From positions 17,190-32,914 of the forward strand of contig NYYH01000022.1 of assembly GCA_002686705.1 (NCBI GenBank): a DNA stretch of 15,725 nt. The letters are read 5' to 3'. Position numbers and translations under genes: made by a program. The DNA comes from Bacteroidota bacterium (GTDB lineage: Bacteria > Bacteroidota > Bacteroidia > Bacteroidales > F082). This document shows positions 1 to 8,152 of this stretch, in pieces (position 1 is the first letter of the stretch; each line of letters begins with the position of its first letter). The notes beneath the pieces are model-generated. The model had not been told where the DNA came from and ran no database searches. It was given only the letters and a program-made list of their open reading frames with translations.

Positions 1-905
1 TGCAAACCACATTTATGCTGATCGCAGTAATTACAACAATATTTATTATTACAAAACACATGGATATTGGTATAATTGAAGCTATTTCAAATGTTTGGGA
101 AAGTGACCTTTCGCGCTTAGTTATAACAGATATAAACTCAAAACAGAATTTTATAAAACTGTTTCTAAGTGGTATATTTATTACAATTGTAATGACTGGA
201 CTTGATCAGGATATGATGCAAAAGAACCTGAGCTGTCGCAATGTAAGAGATGCACAAAAAAATATGACTACATTAAGTTTGGTGCTTATTCCTGTTAACC
301 TGATATTTTTGTTTTTGGGTGGAATGTTATTCTTATATTCAGGTCATTTTAATATTTCTCCTACTCTTTCAACCGATCATGTTTTTCCTGACATTGCGTT
401 CAACTATCTTGGAACAACAGCTGGAATTGTATTCATTATAGGACTTGTATCAGCTGCATATTCAAGCGCTGATAGTGCCTTAACATCCTTAACAACATCA
501 TTCAGCATTGATATATTAGGGTTGGACAAGAAATATTCAAACAATGGAAAACTTTTGAAAAAAAAGCGATATATGGTTCATGTTTCGATGTCAATTATTG
601 TTATTTTTGTCATCGTTCTCTTTAAATTAATTAATAATCAAGCTGTTATAGCGCAATTGTTTACTTTTGCAGGTTTTACGTACGGACCACTTTTAGGTTT
701 ATACTCATTCGGCTTGTTCACAAAAATTAAAACCAACGATAAGCTTATTCCTGTAATAGCAATTATTGCACCAATTTTATCCTATGTGATAAGCCATTAT
801 TCAATGCAGTTTTTTAATGGATATCAGATAGGCTTTGAACTACTTATAATAAATGGTATTCTAACATTTATTGGATTATTTATGATAAAAACAAAAACTA
901 CTTAA
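1..905 (+). CDS. Sodium:solute symporter (SSS family), C-terminal part
   Basis: This is the 3' part of an integral inner-membrane sodium-coupled symporter; the gene starts upstream of the window. The reading frame is open from base 3 with no stop, so the first ATG at 15 is internal. About 300 residues are visible, with several long hydrophobic helices. The family-typical segment GLVSAAYSSADSAL lies around residues 143-156 counted from the ATG at 15; its serine-rich helix corresponds to the Na+-binding helix of SSS transporters. The loop TGLDQDMMQKNL (about 61-72) is also typical. The substrate cannot be read from this fragment; sugars, amino acids and other small solutes are all known in the family. 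The stop is only nine bases before glnN, which suggests co-transcription and perhaps a nitrogen-containing substrate, but that is inference. Confidence 0.9.
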   Translation, partial: QTTFMLIAVITTIFIITKHMDIGIIEAISNVWESDLSRLVITDINSKQNFIKLFLSGIFITIVMTGLDQDMMQKNLSCRNVRDAQKNMTTLSLVLIPVNLIFLFLGGMLFLYSGHFNISPTLSTDHVFPDIAFNYLGTTAGIVFIIGLVSAAYSSADSALTSLTTSFSIDILGLDKKYSNNGKLLKKKRYMVHVSMSIIVIFVIVLFKLINNQAVIAQLFTFAGFTYGPLLGLYSFGLFTKIKTNDKLIPVIAIIAPILSYVISHYSMQFFNGYQIGFELLIINGILTFIGLFMIKTKTT

Positions 906-914
906 AAGAAAGAA

Positions 915-3104
915 ATGGCAAACTTCAGATTTACGGCACTTAAAAGAACACTTGACAGAGAAGTAATTAAAGTTAATTACCCTAGTGACAAAGCATCAGA
1001 TTATTTTGGTTCGATGACATTCAATCAGTCGGTAATGCAAGAATACTTAACCAGAGAGGCATATAGCGGAGTCAGTAAAGCTATTGAAAGTGGAGTTCGT
1101 ATTGAAAGAAAAATAACAGATCAAGTCGCATCTGCAATGAAAGCCTGGGCATTAAATAAAGGTGTTACACATTATACACACTGGTTTCATCCGTTAACGG
1201 GATCTACAGCTGAGAAACATGATGCTTTTATCAACCCTATTGAAAATGGTAAGGCTCTTGAAGAGTTTCGTGGAAGTTCATTAATTCAGCAAGAACCTGA
1301 TGCATCAAGTTTTCCAAGCGGAGGTATTAGAAGTACCTTCGAGGCTCGTGGTTATACTGCATGGGATCCTACCTCTCCAGCATTTATTGTAGAGAATACT
1401 CTTTGTATCCCAACAATTTTTGTATCATATACCGGTGATTCGCTTGATTATAAAACCCCACTCTTAAAATCGATGAGAGCTCTGGATTCAACCGCAGTTG
1501 AAGTATGTAAATATTTTGACAAGAATATTGAAAAAGTATATGCTAATCTTGGTTGGGAACAAGAATATTTCCTTGTAGATTCAGCACTGTTCGCTGCCCG
1601 TCCAGATCTCGTACTTACTGGAAAAACTGTATTTGGTCATTCTTCTGCAAAGGACCAACAACTTTCTGATCATTATTTTGGAACAATCCATAATAGAGTA
1701 CTAGCGTTTATGCAAGACCTTGAAGTTGAGTCACATAAAATGGGTATTCCTCTCAAAACAAGACATAACGAAGTAGCACCAAATCAATTTGAATGTGCTC
1801 CTGTATACGAAGAAGTAAATATAGCTGTTGATCATAACCAACTGCTTATGCATTTACTGGATGTAGTAGCAAGAAAACATAATTTTAATGTATTACTACA
1901 CGAAAAACCTTATGCAGGAGTAAATGGATCAGGAAAACATAACAACTGGTCGATAGCAACCGACACAGGGATTAACCTATTGTCACCTGGAAAAACACAA
2001 GATGAGAATTTTAGGTTCATTACTGTATTAGCAAACATATTAAAAGCAGTTCATGATAATGAAGAACTTGTAAGGGCAAGTATTGCATCAGCTGGTAATG
2101 ACCTACGACTTGGTGCAAATGAAGCCCCTCCTGCAATTATTTCCGTTTTTGTTGGTGAACAAATTACAAAAACTCTGGATGAGATTGAAAAAATGCCATC
2201 ACGTGGTAAAATGAACAACAGGGCCGAGAAAGATATTACTGTTGATATACCTAAAATTCCTGAAATTCTATTTGATAATACAGATAGAAATAGAACATCA
2301 CCCTTTGCTTTTACCGGCGACAAGTTTGAGTTTAGGGCAGTGGGATCTACCGATAATACTGCGAAACCAATGTTTGTGTTAAATTCAATTATCGCAGATC
2401 AGTTTTCCAAATTCAAGTCAGAAGTTGATAATCTAATTGAAGGTGGCACAAAAAAGAAAGTGGCCCTTTTTGAAGTTGTAAAACAATATATCAAGGATTC
2501 AAAAGACATACGCTTTGAGGGGAATTCATATTCAGCAGAATGGGAAATAGAAGCAAATAAAAGGGGATTATCAAATCATGCCTCTACTCCCGAAGCATTA
2601 AGAGCATTTGTTTCTGAAAAGAGCATGAAACTATTTGAACGACAACATGTTATGTCGAAGACTGAACTTGAAGCAAGGTATTCAATTAAATTGGAGAATT
2701 ACACAAAAAAAATACAGATTGAAGGTAGAGTAATGGGTGATCTTGCAACAAATCATATACTACCTACCGCAATACATTATCAAAATCGCCTTATTGAAAA
2801 CGCCAAAGGCTTAAAGGATGTACTCGACTCTAAATCATTTGTTAAACTTTCCAAAAATCAGTTAAATACTATAAAGGAAATATCAAACCATATTTCAGAA
2901 ATCAAGGACCTTGTTGAGAAGATGGTTGAATCCAGAAGAACTGCCAACAGAATACAAAACACTTATGACAAAGCCCTTGCATATAAAAATGATGTACGAG
3001 CTTATTTTGATGAAATTAGGAAGCATGTCGATGCTTTGGAAATGCTGGTAGATGATGAAATGTGGCCTCTACCCAAGTACAGGGAATTGTTATTTATTAA
3101 ATAA
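915..3104 (+). CDS. glnN: Glutamine synthetase type III (GSIII)
   Basis: Cytosolic ATP-dependent ligation of ammonia to glutamate, giving glutamine, the main ammonium assimilation step. The 729-residue length fits GSIII, which is much longer than GSI (about 450-470). Visible landmarks are FEARGYTAWDP (142-152), the metal-binding ExE in WEQEYF (214-219), RHNEVAPNQFE (283-293), the glutamate/ATP loop NGSGKHNNW (337-345), NRTSPF (459-464) and FEFRAVGS (471-478). The helical C-terminal extension of about 200 residues is typical of GSIII in Bacteroidota and cyanobacteria. The start at 915 is chosen because MANFRFTALKR is a normal GSIII N-terminus. The start codon follows the symporter stop by nine bases, with the purine-rich AAAGAAAG just upstream, so it is probably expressed from the symporter promoter. 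No P-II, ntr or amtB gene lies nearby. Confidence 0.97.
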   Translation: MANFRFTALKRTLDREVIKVNYPSDKASDYFGSMTFNQSVMQEYLTREAYSGVSKAIESGVRIERKITDQVASAMKAWALNKGVTHYTHWFHPLTGSTAEKHDAFINPIENGKALEEFRGSSLIQQEPDASSFPSGGIRSTFEARGYTAWDPTSPAFIVENTLCIPTIFVSYTGDSLDYKTPLLKSMRALDSTAVEVCKYFDKNIEKVYANLGWEQEYFLVDSALFAARPDLVLTGKTVFGHSSAKDQQLSDHYFGTIHNRVLAFMQDLEVESHKMGIPLKTRHNEVAPNQFECAPVYEEVNIAVDHNQLLMHLLDVVARKHNFNVLLHEKPYAGVNGSGKHNNWSIATDTGINLLSPGKTQDENFRFITVLANILKAVHDNEELVRASIASAGNDLRLGANEAPPAIISVFVGEQITKTLDEIEKMPSRGKMNNRAEKDITVDIPKIPEILFDNTDRNRTSPFAFTGDKFEFRAVGSTDNTAKPMFVLNSIIADQFSKFKSEVDNLIEGGTKKKVALFEVVKQYIKDSKDIRFEGNSYSAEWEIEANKRGLSNHASTPEALRAFVSEKSMKLFERQHVMSKTELEARYSIKLENYTKKIQIEGRVMGDLATNHILPTAIHYQNRLIENAKGLKDVLDSKSFVKLSKNQLNTIKEISNHISEIKDLVEKMVESRRTANRIQNTYDKALAYKNDVRAYFDEIRKHVDALEMLVDDEMWPLPKYRELLFIK

Positions 3105-3118
3105 TGAAATAGAAGTAC

Positions 3119-3126
3119 TATATTTG
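3119..3126 (+). promoter_or_regulatory. Candidate -7 box (TAnnTTTG) for the DUF4831 gene
   Basis: TATATTTG matches the Bacteroidota primary-sigma -7 consensus TAnnTTTG exactly and lies about 90 bases before the likely start codon. No TTG/TTTG -33 element stands at the usual 17-23 base spacing (the nearest, at 3087-3089, is 29 bases away). The call therefore rests on the -7 match and its position just after glnN. Confidence 0.35.
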
Positions 3127-3215
3127 TATTTCTAAGTCTTACACTTTGTTGAAGTACACCAATAGTGAGAGGCCCAAAAAATAAGCACTGTTTATTAACA
3201 ACTATCGTAAACTTC

Positions 3216-4340
3216 ATGCGCATGAAAAAATCTAAAATTCGCATATTCGTTGTTTCAGTTCTACTTACAACTTTTTTATTCCAAAGTTATAGCCAAATAA
3301 CAGTTACAAAAATAGAACAGAGAAATGTAACCTCTTCAAATGAAGGTTTTATATATACACTTCCACAAACTGTTTTTAAAATTGATGTTGTATACGAAAA
3401 AATCCAAGAGCTTAAAGGTCCTTTAATGCAATATACAAAGGAGTATCTTGGAGCCACAGATTATATTTCTTCAGATAATACAGAATACAAGTTTGTGGAT
3501 ATAAATGTTTCAGTATTTCAGGAATCAGATCCCGGACAACTATACTTTGTACAATATCCTATTGAAAGAGCCAAAGATGAAAAAAAGACTTCTTTTATCC
3601 TTTCAAAAATTGGTGGAATATTAGCCTATAATGCACAACCGCCTATTTCTAGTACAACTCCAGACATAATCACTGACCAGACTTTCATCTTTGAAGAAGG
3701 GGATGAAAAATTTCCTTACATGTCTCAATATAACAAGCAAAAAAAAACGGACACGATTATACGAGTAATTAACATTGACACTGTTACTATTAACAGGTTT
3801 TTGTTTAAGTCATCATGGATCGATAAAAGTAATAAAGATAAGGCCGCGGATGCAGCCATGCAAATTGAAAAAATTAGGGAGAGTAGATATAATCTCATAT
3901 CTGGTTATCAGGAAGTTAATTATGGAACCAGTATGGTTTACATGGACAAGCAAATGCAGAAAATGGAAGATCAATATTTGGAATTATTTCTTGGAAGAAC
4001 AGTAAAAACTACAAGTAAACAAACGGTATTCTATGTTCCTGTTAAAAATAAAAAACAAAGTGAGTTGATGAAATTTGATGACGGTACAAGTTTAGCAATC
4101 GAGTTTGACCTAGGTACTAATTCTGATAAACTTTCTGATGTAACTTCATCAAGCTTAAACAGTATTTATTACCGTATTCCAGCATCTGTAAATGTATTGA
4201 TAGATTCAGGAGGGATAAATTTGTATAATGGGAGATTCTTAGTAAATCAGCTTGGTGTTGTTTCCACAGCCCCTTTAAACAATACAGAGTTACAGTTTGA
4301 TTCAAAAACGGGGAATATTATAAGTATAAGTCGTGAGTAG
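3216..4340 (+). CDS. Secreted DUF4831 family protein
   Basis: I recognise this as a DUF4831-type protein, a family of unknown function found in Bacteroidota. The open frame extends upstream to an ATG at 3165, but I prefer the start at 3216 (or 3222), because MRMKKSKIRIFVV followed by a hydrophobic stretch ending ...YSQ makes a normal signal peptide with the S-Q cleavage context common in this phylum. The mature protein, about 350 residues, has no membrane helix, no lipobox and no obvious catalytic motif. It is rich in beta-type alternating segments, and the YTLPQTVFKIDV segment near the N-terminus is typical of the family. It probably acts in the periplasm or at the outer membrane. It stands alone on this strand and converges with kdsA. 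Confidence 0.8.
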   Translation: MRMKKSKIRIFVVSVLLTTFLFQSYSQITVTKIEQRNVTSSNEGFIYTLPQTVFKIDVVYEKIQELKGPLMQYTKEYLGATDYISSDNTEYKFVDINVSVFQESDPGQLYFVQYPIERAKDEKKTSFILSKIGGILAYNAQPPISSTTPDIITDQTFIFEEGDEKFPYMSQYNKQKKTDTIIRVINIDTVTINRFLFKSSWIDKSNKDKAADAAMQIEKIRESRYNLISGYQEVNYGTSMVYMDKQMQKMEDQYLELFLGRTVKTTSKQTVFYVPVKNKKQSELMKFDDGTSLAIEFDLGTNSDKLSDVTSSSLNSIYYRIPASVNVLIDSGGINLYNGRFLVNQLGVVSTAPLNNTELQFDSKTGNIISISRE

Positions 4341-4369
4341 TTTATGATTAGTTGATATCGGTTCTACCA

Positions 4370-5188
4370 TTAAAAACTAGTCACTGCTTTTCTTAGAATG
4401 GTTAATCGCGTAAGCAAATCTTCCAAAATATCCAATTTAAGCATATTTGCACCATCAGACTTTGCCAATTCAGGATTAGGATGCGTTTCTATAAATATCC
4501 CATCAACACCAACTGCTATTCCAGCTTTTGCAAGAATATCGATTAAATCAGGCTGTCCGCCAGTTACCCCTGATAATTGGTTTGGCTGTTGTAACGAATG
4601 AGTAATATCTAAAATTACAGGTACATCAATCTTTTTCATTTCAAAAATATTTCTGTAATCAACAATCAAATCTCCATATCCAAACATTGATCCACGCTCG
4701 GTTAGCATTATATTATTATTGCCAGTATTAACAACCTTGTCAACAGCAAATTGCATAGAACTTCCTGACAAAAATTGTCCTTTTTTAATATTAATACATC
4801 GGCCTGTTTTCCCTGCAGAAATAAGGAGATCTGTTTGCCGACATAAAAATGCAGGAATCTGAAGTACATCAACATATTGTGAAGCTCTCTTGGCGTCATC
4901 AATTGTATGAATATCTGTAACTACAGGAATGTTATACTCCTCTGAAATTCTTGCTAATACTTTCAATGCCCTTTCGTCACCAATACCTGTGAAAGAATCT
5001 ATTCTTGTTCTATTTGCTTTTTTAAATGAAGCTTTAAATATTGTTGGTATTTTTAGTTTATCGGTTATATGAACTATATGTTCGGCAATGGAGAAAGCCA
5101 TTTTTTCATCCTCTATTACACATGGCCCGGCAAGTAAGAAGAAATTATTGGAATCAGTATTTTTTAATTTTTCTAATTTAGGTAACAT
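4370..5188 (-). CDS. kdsA: 3-deoxy-8-phosphooctulonate synthase (KDO-8-P synthase)
   Basis: Condenses phosphoenolpyruvate with D-arabinose 5-phosphate to give Kdo-8-phosphate, the precursor of the Kdo that links lipid A to the LPS core; a cytosolic enzyme. The length of 272 residues is normal. Visible motifs are LLAGPCVIED (18-27), FKASFKKANR (51-60) and SFTGIG (65-70), the metal-site region VTDIHTIDDA (90-99), LQIPAFLCRQTDLL (109-122), GQFLSG (137-142) and DITHSLQQP (194-202). Cys23 in GPC suggests the metal-dependent class rather than the E. coli type, which has Asn at this position; that assignment is inference. No other LPS gene is adjacent. The only gene close behind it on the same strand is the EamA transporter upstream, about 100 bases away. 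Confidence 0.97.
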   Translation of the reverse strand: MLPKLEKLKNTDSNNFFLLAGPCVIEDEKMAFSIAEHIVHITDKLKIPTIFKASFKKANRTRIDSFTGIGDERALKVLARISEEYNIPVVTDIHTIDDAKRASQYVDVLQIPAFLCRQTDLLISAGKTGRCINIKKGQFLSGSSMQFAVDKVVNTGNNNIMLTERGSMFGYGDLIVDYRNIFEMKKIDVPVILDITHSLQQPNQLSGVTGGQPDLIDILAKAGIAVGVDGIFIETHPNPELAKSDGANMLKLDILEDLLTRLTILRKAVTSF

Positions 5189-5204
5189 AACAATAAAATA
5201 TTTT

Positions 5205-5212
5205 CAAAAATA
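5205..5212 (-). promoter_or_regulatory. Candidate -7 box for kdsA
   Basis: Read on the minus strand this is TATTTTTG, an exact match to TAnnTTTG, 16 bases before the kdsA start codon. That would give a very short leader. No clear -33 TTG is present at the right distance, so support is modest. Confidence 0.35.
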
Positions 5213-5286
5213 TGTAAAAGAAACGAGATTGCAGTTAAGTTCGAAAAGAGAAGAAATATAAAATTCCTTCACATCAATACTCAAAC

Positions 5287-6186
5287 TCAACCTTTGTAAA
5301 TACTTGTTTTCTTAAAACTAACAAAATATACTCCCACAAAAATGAATGCTGCTGAAATAACTTCAGCAAAAGATAAACTATCTTTTCCAAACGAGATCGC
5401 AATTATTGAAGCTAGTACAGGTTGTAGATAAATATATGCGCTATTGATTGTTGGACTTATGGTTTTTAGCGAATAATTATTTAACAGATAAGCAAAAACT
5501 GTTGTAAATAGAATTACAAAACCAATAGAAAACCAAATATTGGTTGGGATTATCCCATAATTAGCATCAAGTACAAGGTCGATAGATACTGGTGTTACAT
5601 AAATAGCTCCAAATAAAAATACCCATTTCATAATAGTTATCGGACTATATTTTGACATCAGAGGTTTTACGAGTACAAGAAATAGTCCGTATGAAGTTGC
5701 ATTAATTAAGATAAAAATGTTCCCGGTAAATGTATTAGATGAAAATGAAATACTCCCGCTTTGAAGGATTAAATAAGCTGCACCTAAAAACCCAAGAATA
5801 ATTCCAATAACTCTATTTAAAGTCAACCTGTCTCCAATTATAAAGTGAGAAATTACCAATACAATTATTGGAACTCCCACCATAATAATTGATGCATTAA
5901 TTGGGGTTGTTAAATTGAGCCCCTCAAAAAACATGACTTGATTTAATGCAATACCAAAAAAAGATATATAAACTAACTTTAGTAAATCCTTGCCTATCAC
6001 TTTTTCTTTTGGAAAAAATTTACCTACTATCCAAAATATAATAGCTGCACTAGAAACACGTAGAAATATTATGGCCCGTGGTTCAAGAAAGTCTGGCATG
6101 ATACCTTTTGCCACAACATAGTTAATACTATAAATTACGTTTGCCCCAAGTACGGCAATATGTGCAAACCATATTTTTTTTGACAT
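5287..6186 (-). CDS. EamA family (drug/metabolite transporter superfamily) permease
   Basis: An integral inner-membrane transporter of 299 residues with about ten hydrophobic helices arranged as two repeated EamA domains, the usual size and topology for this superfamily. Family-like features are the N-terminal helix with NVIYSINYVVAKGIM, PRAIIFLRVSSAAIIFW in helix 2, and PLMSKYSPITIMKW at the start of the second half. Helix 9-10 contains SAYIYLQPVLASIIAISFG, a well-conserved segment of the second EamA repeat. Substrates in the family include metabolites, amino acids and drugs, and none can be assigned here. The start ATG is followed by SKKIWFAHIAVLG, a normal short cytoplasmic lead into helix 1. 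It lies upstream of kdsA on the same strand with a 98-base gap, so an operon is possible but not shown. Confidence 0.92.
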   Translation of the reverse strand: MSKKIWFAHIAVLGANVIYSINYVVAKGIMPDFLEPRAIIFLRVSSAAIIFWIVGKFFPKEKVIGKDLLKLVYISFFGIALNQVMFFEGLNLTTPINASIIMVGVPIIVLVISHFIIGDRLTLNRVIGIILGFLGAAYLILQSGSISFSSNTFTGNIFILINATSYGLFLVLVKPLMSKYSPITIMKWVFLFGAIYVTPVSIDLVLDANYGIIPTNIWFSIGFVILFTTVFAYLLNNYSLKTISPTINSAYIYLQPVLASIIAISFGKDSLSFAEVISAAFIFVGVYFVSFKKTSIYKG

Positions 6187-6329
6187 AATAAATCACTAAA
6201 CGAAAACTTCCCTGTTAGTAAAAAAATCATTAGAAACCTGCGAGATTAACATGTGAAAGTTTTCCAAGAAGAATGAAGATATTCTAAAATGTGTATAACG
6301 CGAGTGTTGGTATTTTCTTGTAACACTGA

Positions 6330-6680
6330 CTAAAACGGAAGATCATCATCAGGCAATCCAAGATCAGCTGGAGGTTCAGCAGGGATAGGAGCAGGACTTC
6401 CCTCATCGGCTTCGCGATCAATTCTCCAGGCTTTTATATCAGTATACCATTTTGAATTATATTCTCTCGATTCAACATTTATTGATACGTTAAGTATATC
6501 ACCTTCAGTTACTTTTTCCAGCATCGACACTTTATCGCCCCAAAGAACTATGCAAATCTTTTTAGGAAATTGTTCATCCGTTTCAATAATAAATTGTTGT
6601 TTTTCCCACTTACCATTTCTTCCTTCTCCGCTCTCAATAGCTAATTTTTGAATAAGTTTTCCCTTTACCTGTAGACTCAT
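6330..6680 (-). CDS. DUF3127 protein, OB-fold-like, with SSB-type C-terminal tip
   Basis: A small cytosolic protein of 116 residues. I recognise it as DUF3127, a Bacteroidota family with an expected OB-fold of the single-stranded-DNA-binding type: MSLQVKGKLIQKL, then RNGKWEKQQFIIE, then SREYNSKWYTDIKAWRI. After residue about 90 comes a flexible Pro/Ala-rich linker ending in DDDLPF, which closely resembles the acidic SSB C-terminal tip (E. coli DDDIPF) that recruits repair and replication proteins. The open frame can be extended to an ATG at 6707, but a -7 box lies at 6705-6712. The start at 6680 also gives the family-typical N-terminus, so I chose 6680. Binding of ssDNA or of the SSB interactome is inference. 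Confidence 0.85.
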   Translation of the reverse strand: MSLQVKGKLIQKLAIESGEGRNGKWEKQQFIIETDEQFPKKICIVLWGDKVSMLEKVTEGDILNVSINVESREYNSKWYTDIKAWRIDREADEGSPAPIPAEPPADLGLPDDDLPF

Positions 6681-6704
6681 AATTTTAATACTTGTTAAAA
6701 AAAT

Positions 6705-6712
6705 CAAAATTA
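6705..6712 (-). promoter_or_regulatory. Candidate -7 box that decides the DUF3127 start
   Basis: On the minus strand this reads TAATTTTG, an exact TAnnTTTG match, 24 bases before the ATG at 6680. It overlaps the alternative upstream ATG at 6707, which argues that translation starts at 6680. A TTTG lies upstream but only 11 bases away, too close for a standard -33 element. Confidence 0.4.
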
Positions 6713-6815
6713 GTGTTTTTAACCAAACTGATCAGTATCTTTTATTTGATATTTATTATTGAATAATACTCATTTACTTTTTATTCATTGAAGGTTTTAT
6801 TTTAAATAAAACTCC

Positions 6816-6823
6816 TATTTTTG
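6816..6823 (+). promoter_or_regulatory. Candidate promoter of the four-cysteine protein gene
   Basis: TATTTTTG is an exact match to the Bacteroidota -7 box, 18 bases before the start codon at 6842. A TTG at 6788-6790 could be the -33 element, but the 25-base spacing is slightly longer than the usual 17-23. Confidence 0.45.
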
Positions 6824-6841
6824 TAATACAGCTTCAATGCA

Positions 6842-7426
6842 ATGGACCAAAAAGAGTTTAAAATAGATATTCCTCAGCGTTTCTTTTCTGACGTAAGTGA
6901 TTCACCATTTGAGAATTGTAATATTTGTGATAAATATTTGCTGGAAAATGATGTGCCATATGTTGTTGAGAAAGCAGTCAAAAATTATGAAGGGCATAAA
7001 TTTTCATCAACTATTTATGAATTTGCTATTTGTCAGGATTGCCATGTAAACATGCAAAAATCGATGTCAGAAGAGTCACTTCAAAACCTTCAGGGATATT
7101 ATCATAAGGTAATGTCAGCAAAAGGTAAAGAGCCTCTAGTAATAGATATACAGAATTTTGATTTGGATAACTGGTTGTCGAAATGCTTTTTTGATGGTAA
7201 TGAAATTGAAGCTATGAATGAATATCAGATTGTGGCACAGTTTAAGGGTAGGCAGTTAGTCATGAACACGCCTCCTATTATTATTGGTGAAAACGCAATG
7301 AAACAAATGGCAGGACTGCTTTCTGATAAAACAACTGATGAAATGAATGGTTTCAGGGACAAGTTTTTAGGACCTTCGCCTGAGATAGAAGAATTAATTC
7401 ATGGGAAAAAATTAATCCTGCTTTAA
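6842..7426 (+). CDS. Uncharacterised protein with C-x2-C ... C-x2-C zinc-ribbon-like pattern
   Basis: I do not recognise a named family. The 194-residue product has no signal peptide or membrane segment and should be cytosolic. The N-terminal third carries CNIC (Cys26, Cys29) and CQDC (Cys64, Cys67, followed by His68). This is a C-x2-C-x34-C-x2-C arrangement suggestive of a structural zinc ribbon. Between the pairs is a predicted beta-hairpin region (VPYVVEKAVKNYE ... STIYEFAIC). The C-terminal half (about 95-194) has no cysteine cluster except Cys115 and contains a hydrophobic, proline-bearing stretch, MNTPPIIIGENAMKQMAGLL. The start at 6842 follows a good -7 box. The gene sits 39 bases upstream of msrA on the same strand, so the two may be co-transcribed. 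Function unknown. Confidence 0.8.
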   Translation: MDQKEFKIDIPQRFFSDVSDSPFENCNICDKYLLENDVPYVVEKAVKNYEGHKFSSTIYEFAICQDCHVNMQKSMSEESLQNLQGYYHKVMSAKGKEPLVIDIQNFDLDNWLSKCFFDGNEIEAMNEYQIVAQFKGRQLVMNTPPIIIGENAMKQMAGLLSDKTTDEMNGFRDKFLGPSPEIEELIHGKKLILL

Positions 7427-7465
7427 CTTTGATACTAATTTGGTTTACTAACTCTCAATTTCTGG

Positions 7466-8098
7466 ATGTATTTTAATCGTTGGTATATAATTGCATTTTC
7501 GATAATATTATTGAATACTCAGCATCCTTTAATTTCTCAGAACAATAAAAATGAACTCAATATGAATACAAAGACAGCAACATTCGGATCAGGATGTTTT
7601 TGGTGCAGCGAAGCTATATTTAGCAGATTAAAAGGCGTAATAAAAGTATCTCCCGGATTCTCAGGTGGTCATACCAAGAATCCTTCATACAATGATGTAG
7701 TAGAAGGCACAACAGGTCATGCAGAAGTTGCCCAAATAACTTATGATCCTGATGAAGTTTCATACAGCACATTATTAGAAGTATTCTGGAAGACTCATGA
7801 TCCTACAACATTAAACAGGCAGGGTGGCGATGTCGGAACGCAGTACAGGTCGATTATCTTCTACCATGATAATGAGCAGCAAAAACTGGCAGAGGAGTAT
7901 TTAAACGCATTGGAATCAGAAGATATTTGGGAGAACCCAATTGTTACAGAAATAGTTCCTTTTGAGAAATTTTATCCTGCTGAAGATTATCACAACGATT
8001 ATTATAAAAATAATCCGGAAAACTCTTATTGCTCAATTGTTATAACTCCTAAGATTGAAAAATTCGAAAAAGTCTTTGCTGATAAATTATTAAAATAA
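7466..8098 (+). CDS. msrA: Peptide-methionine (S)-S-oxide reductase MsrA, probably exported
   Basis: Reduces the S-epimer of methionine sulfoxide in oxidised proteins or in free form. The catalytic motif GCFWC is present (Cys44 is the nucleophile, residues 43-47), followed by the family segments GFSGGHT, GTTGHAEV, FWKTHDPTTLNRQGGDVG and QYRS. A single resolving cysteine lies in SYCSIVI (Cys189). From the ATG at 7466 the first about 25 residues form a signal-peptide-like segment (IIAFSIILLN, ending ...LISQ), suggesting a periplasmic or extracytoplasmic enzyme. A cytosolic form could start at Met33 (7562, MNTKTATFGSG). I prefer 7466, because the hydrophobic leader is in frame and well formed. 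No msrB or dedicated electron-transfer partner is adjacent. Confidence 0.95.
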   Translation: MYFNRWYIIAFSIILLNTQHPLISQNNKNELNMNTKTATFGSGCFWCSEAIFSRLKGVIKVSPGFSGGHTKNPSYNDVVEGTTGHAEVAQITYDPDEVSYSTLLEVFWKTHDPTTLNRQGGDVGTQYRSIIFYHDNEQQKLAEEYLNALESEDIWENPIVTEIVPFEKFYPAEDYHNDYYKNNPENSYCSIVITPKIEKFEKVFADKLLK

Positions 8099-8109
8099 AT
8101 CTAGCGATT

Positions 8110-8127
8110 GACAAATTGTTTTTTGTC
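8110..8127. terminator. Possible bidirectional terminator between msrA and csaA
   Basis: A perfect 6-bp inverted repeat (GACAAA / TTTGTC) with a six-base loop lies between two convergent genes, flanked by T-rich sequence. The stem is AT-rich and short, so strength is doubtful. Confidence 0.3.
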
Positions 8128-8152
8128 TTAACTCATCAAATCTATTAATAAA

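Noticed and set aside
2051..2323. Minus-strand open frame inside glnN
   Set aside because: The glnN frame is intact and conserved through this stretch; the antisense product shows no recognisable motif.
3002..3244. Minus-strand open frame spanning the glnN end and the start of the DUF4831 gene
   Set aside because: It overlaps two well-supported plus-strand genes and has no promoter or family signature.
6187..6329. Possible terminator hairpin GTGTT/AACAC between the DUF3127 and EamA genes
   Set aside because: Only a 5-bp stem with a 13-base loop and no T tract on the minus strand; not distinguishable from chance.
7815..7824. CAGGCAGG-like stretch inside msrA that resembles an arm of the tRNA palindrome
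   Set aside because: It encodes the conserved MsrA segment LNRQGGDVG, has no partner arm nearby, and is therefore coincidence.
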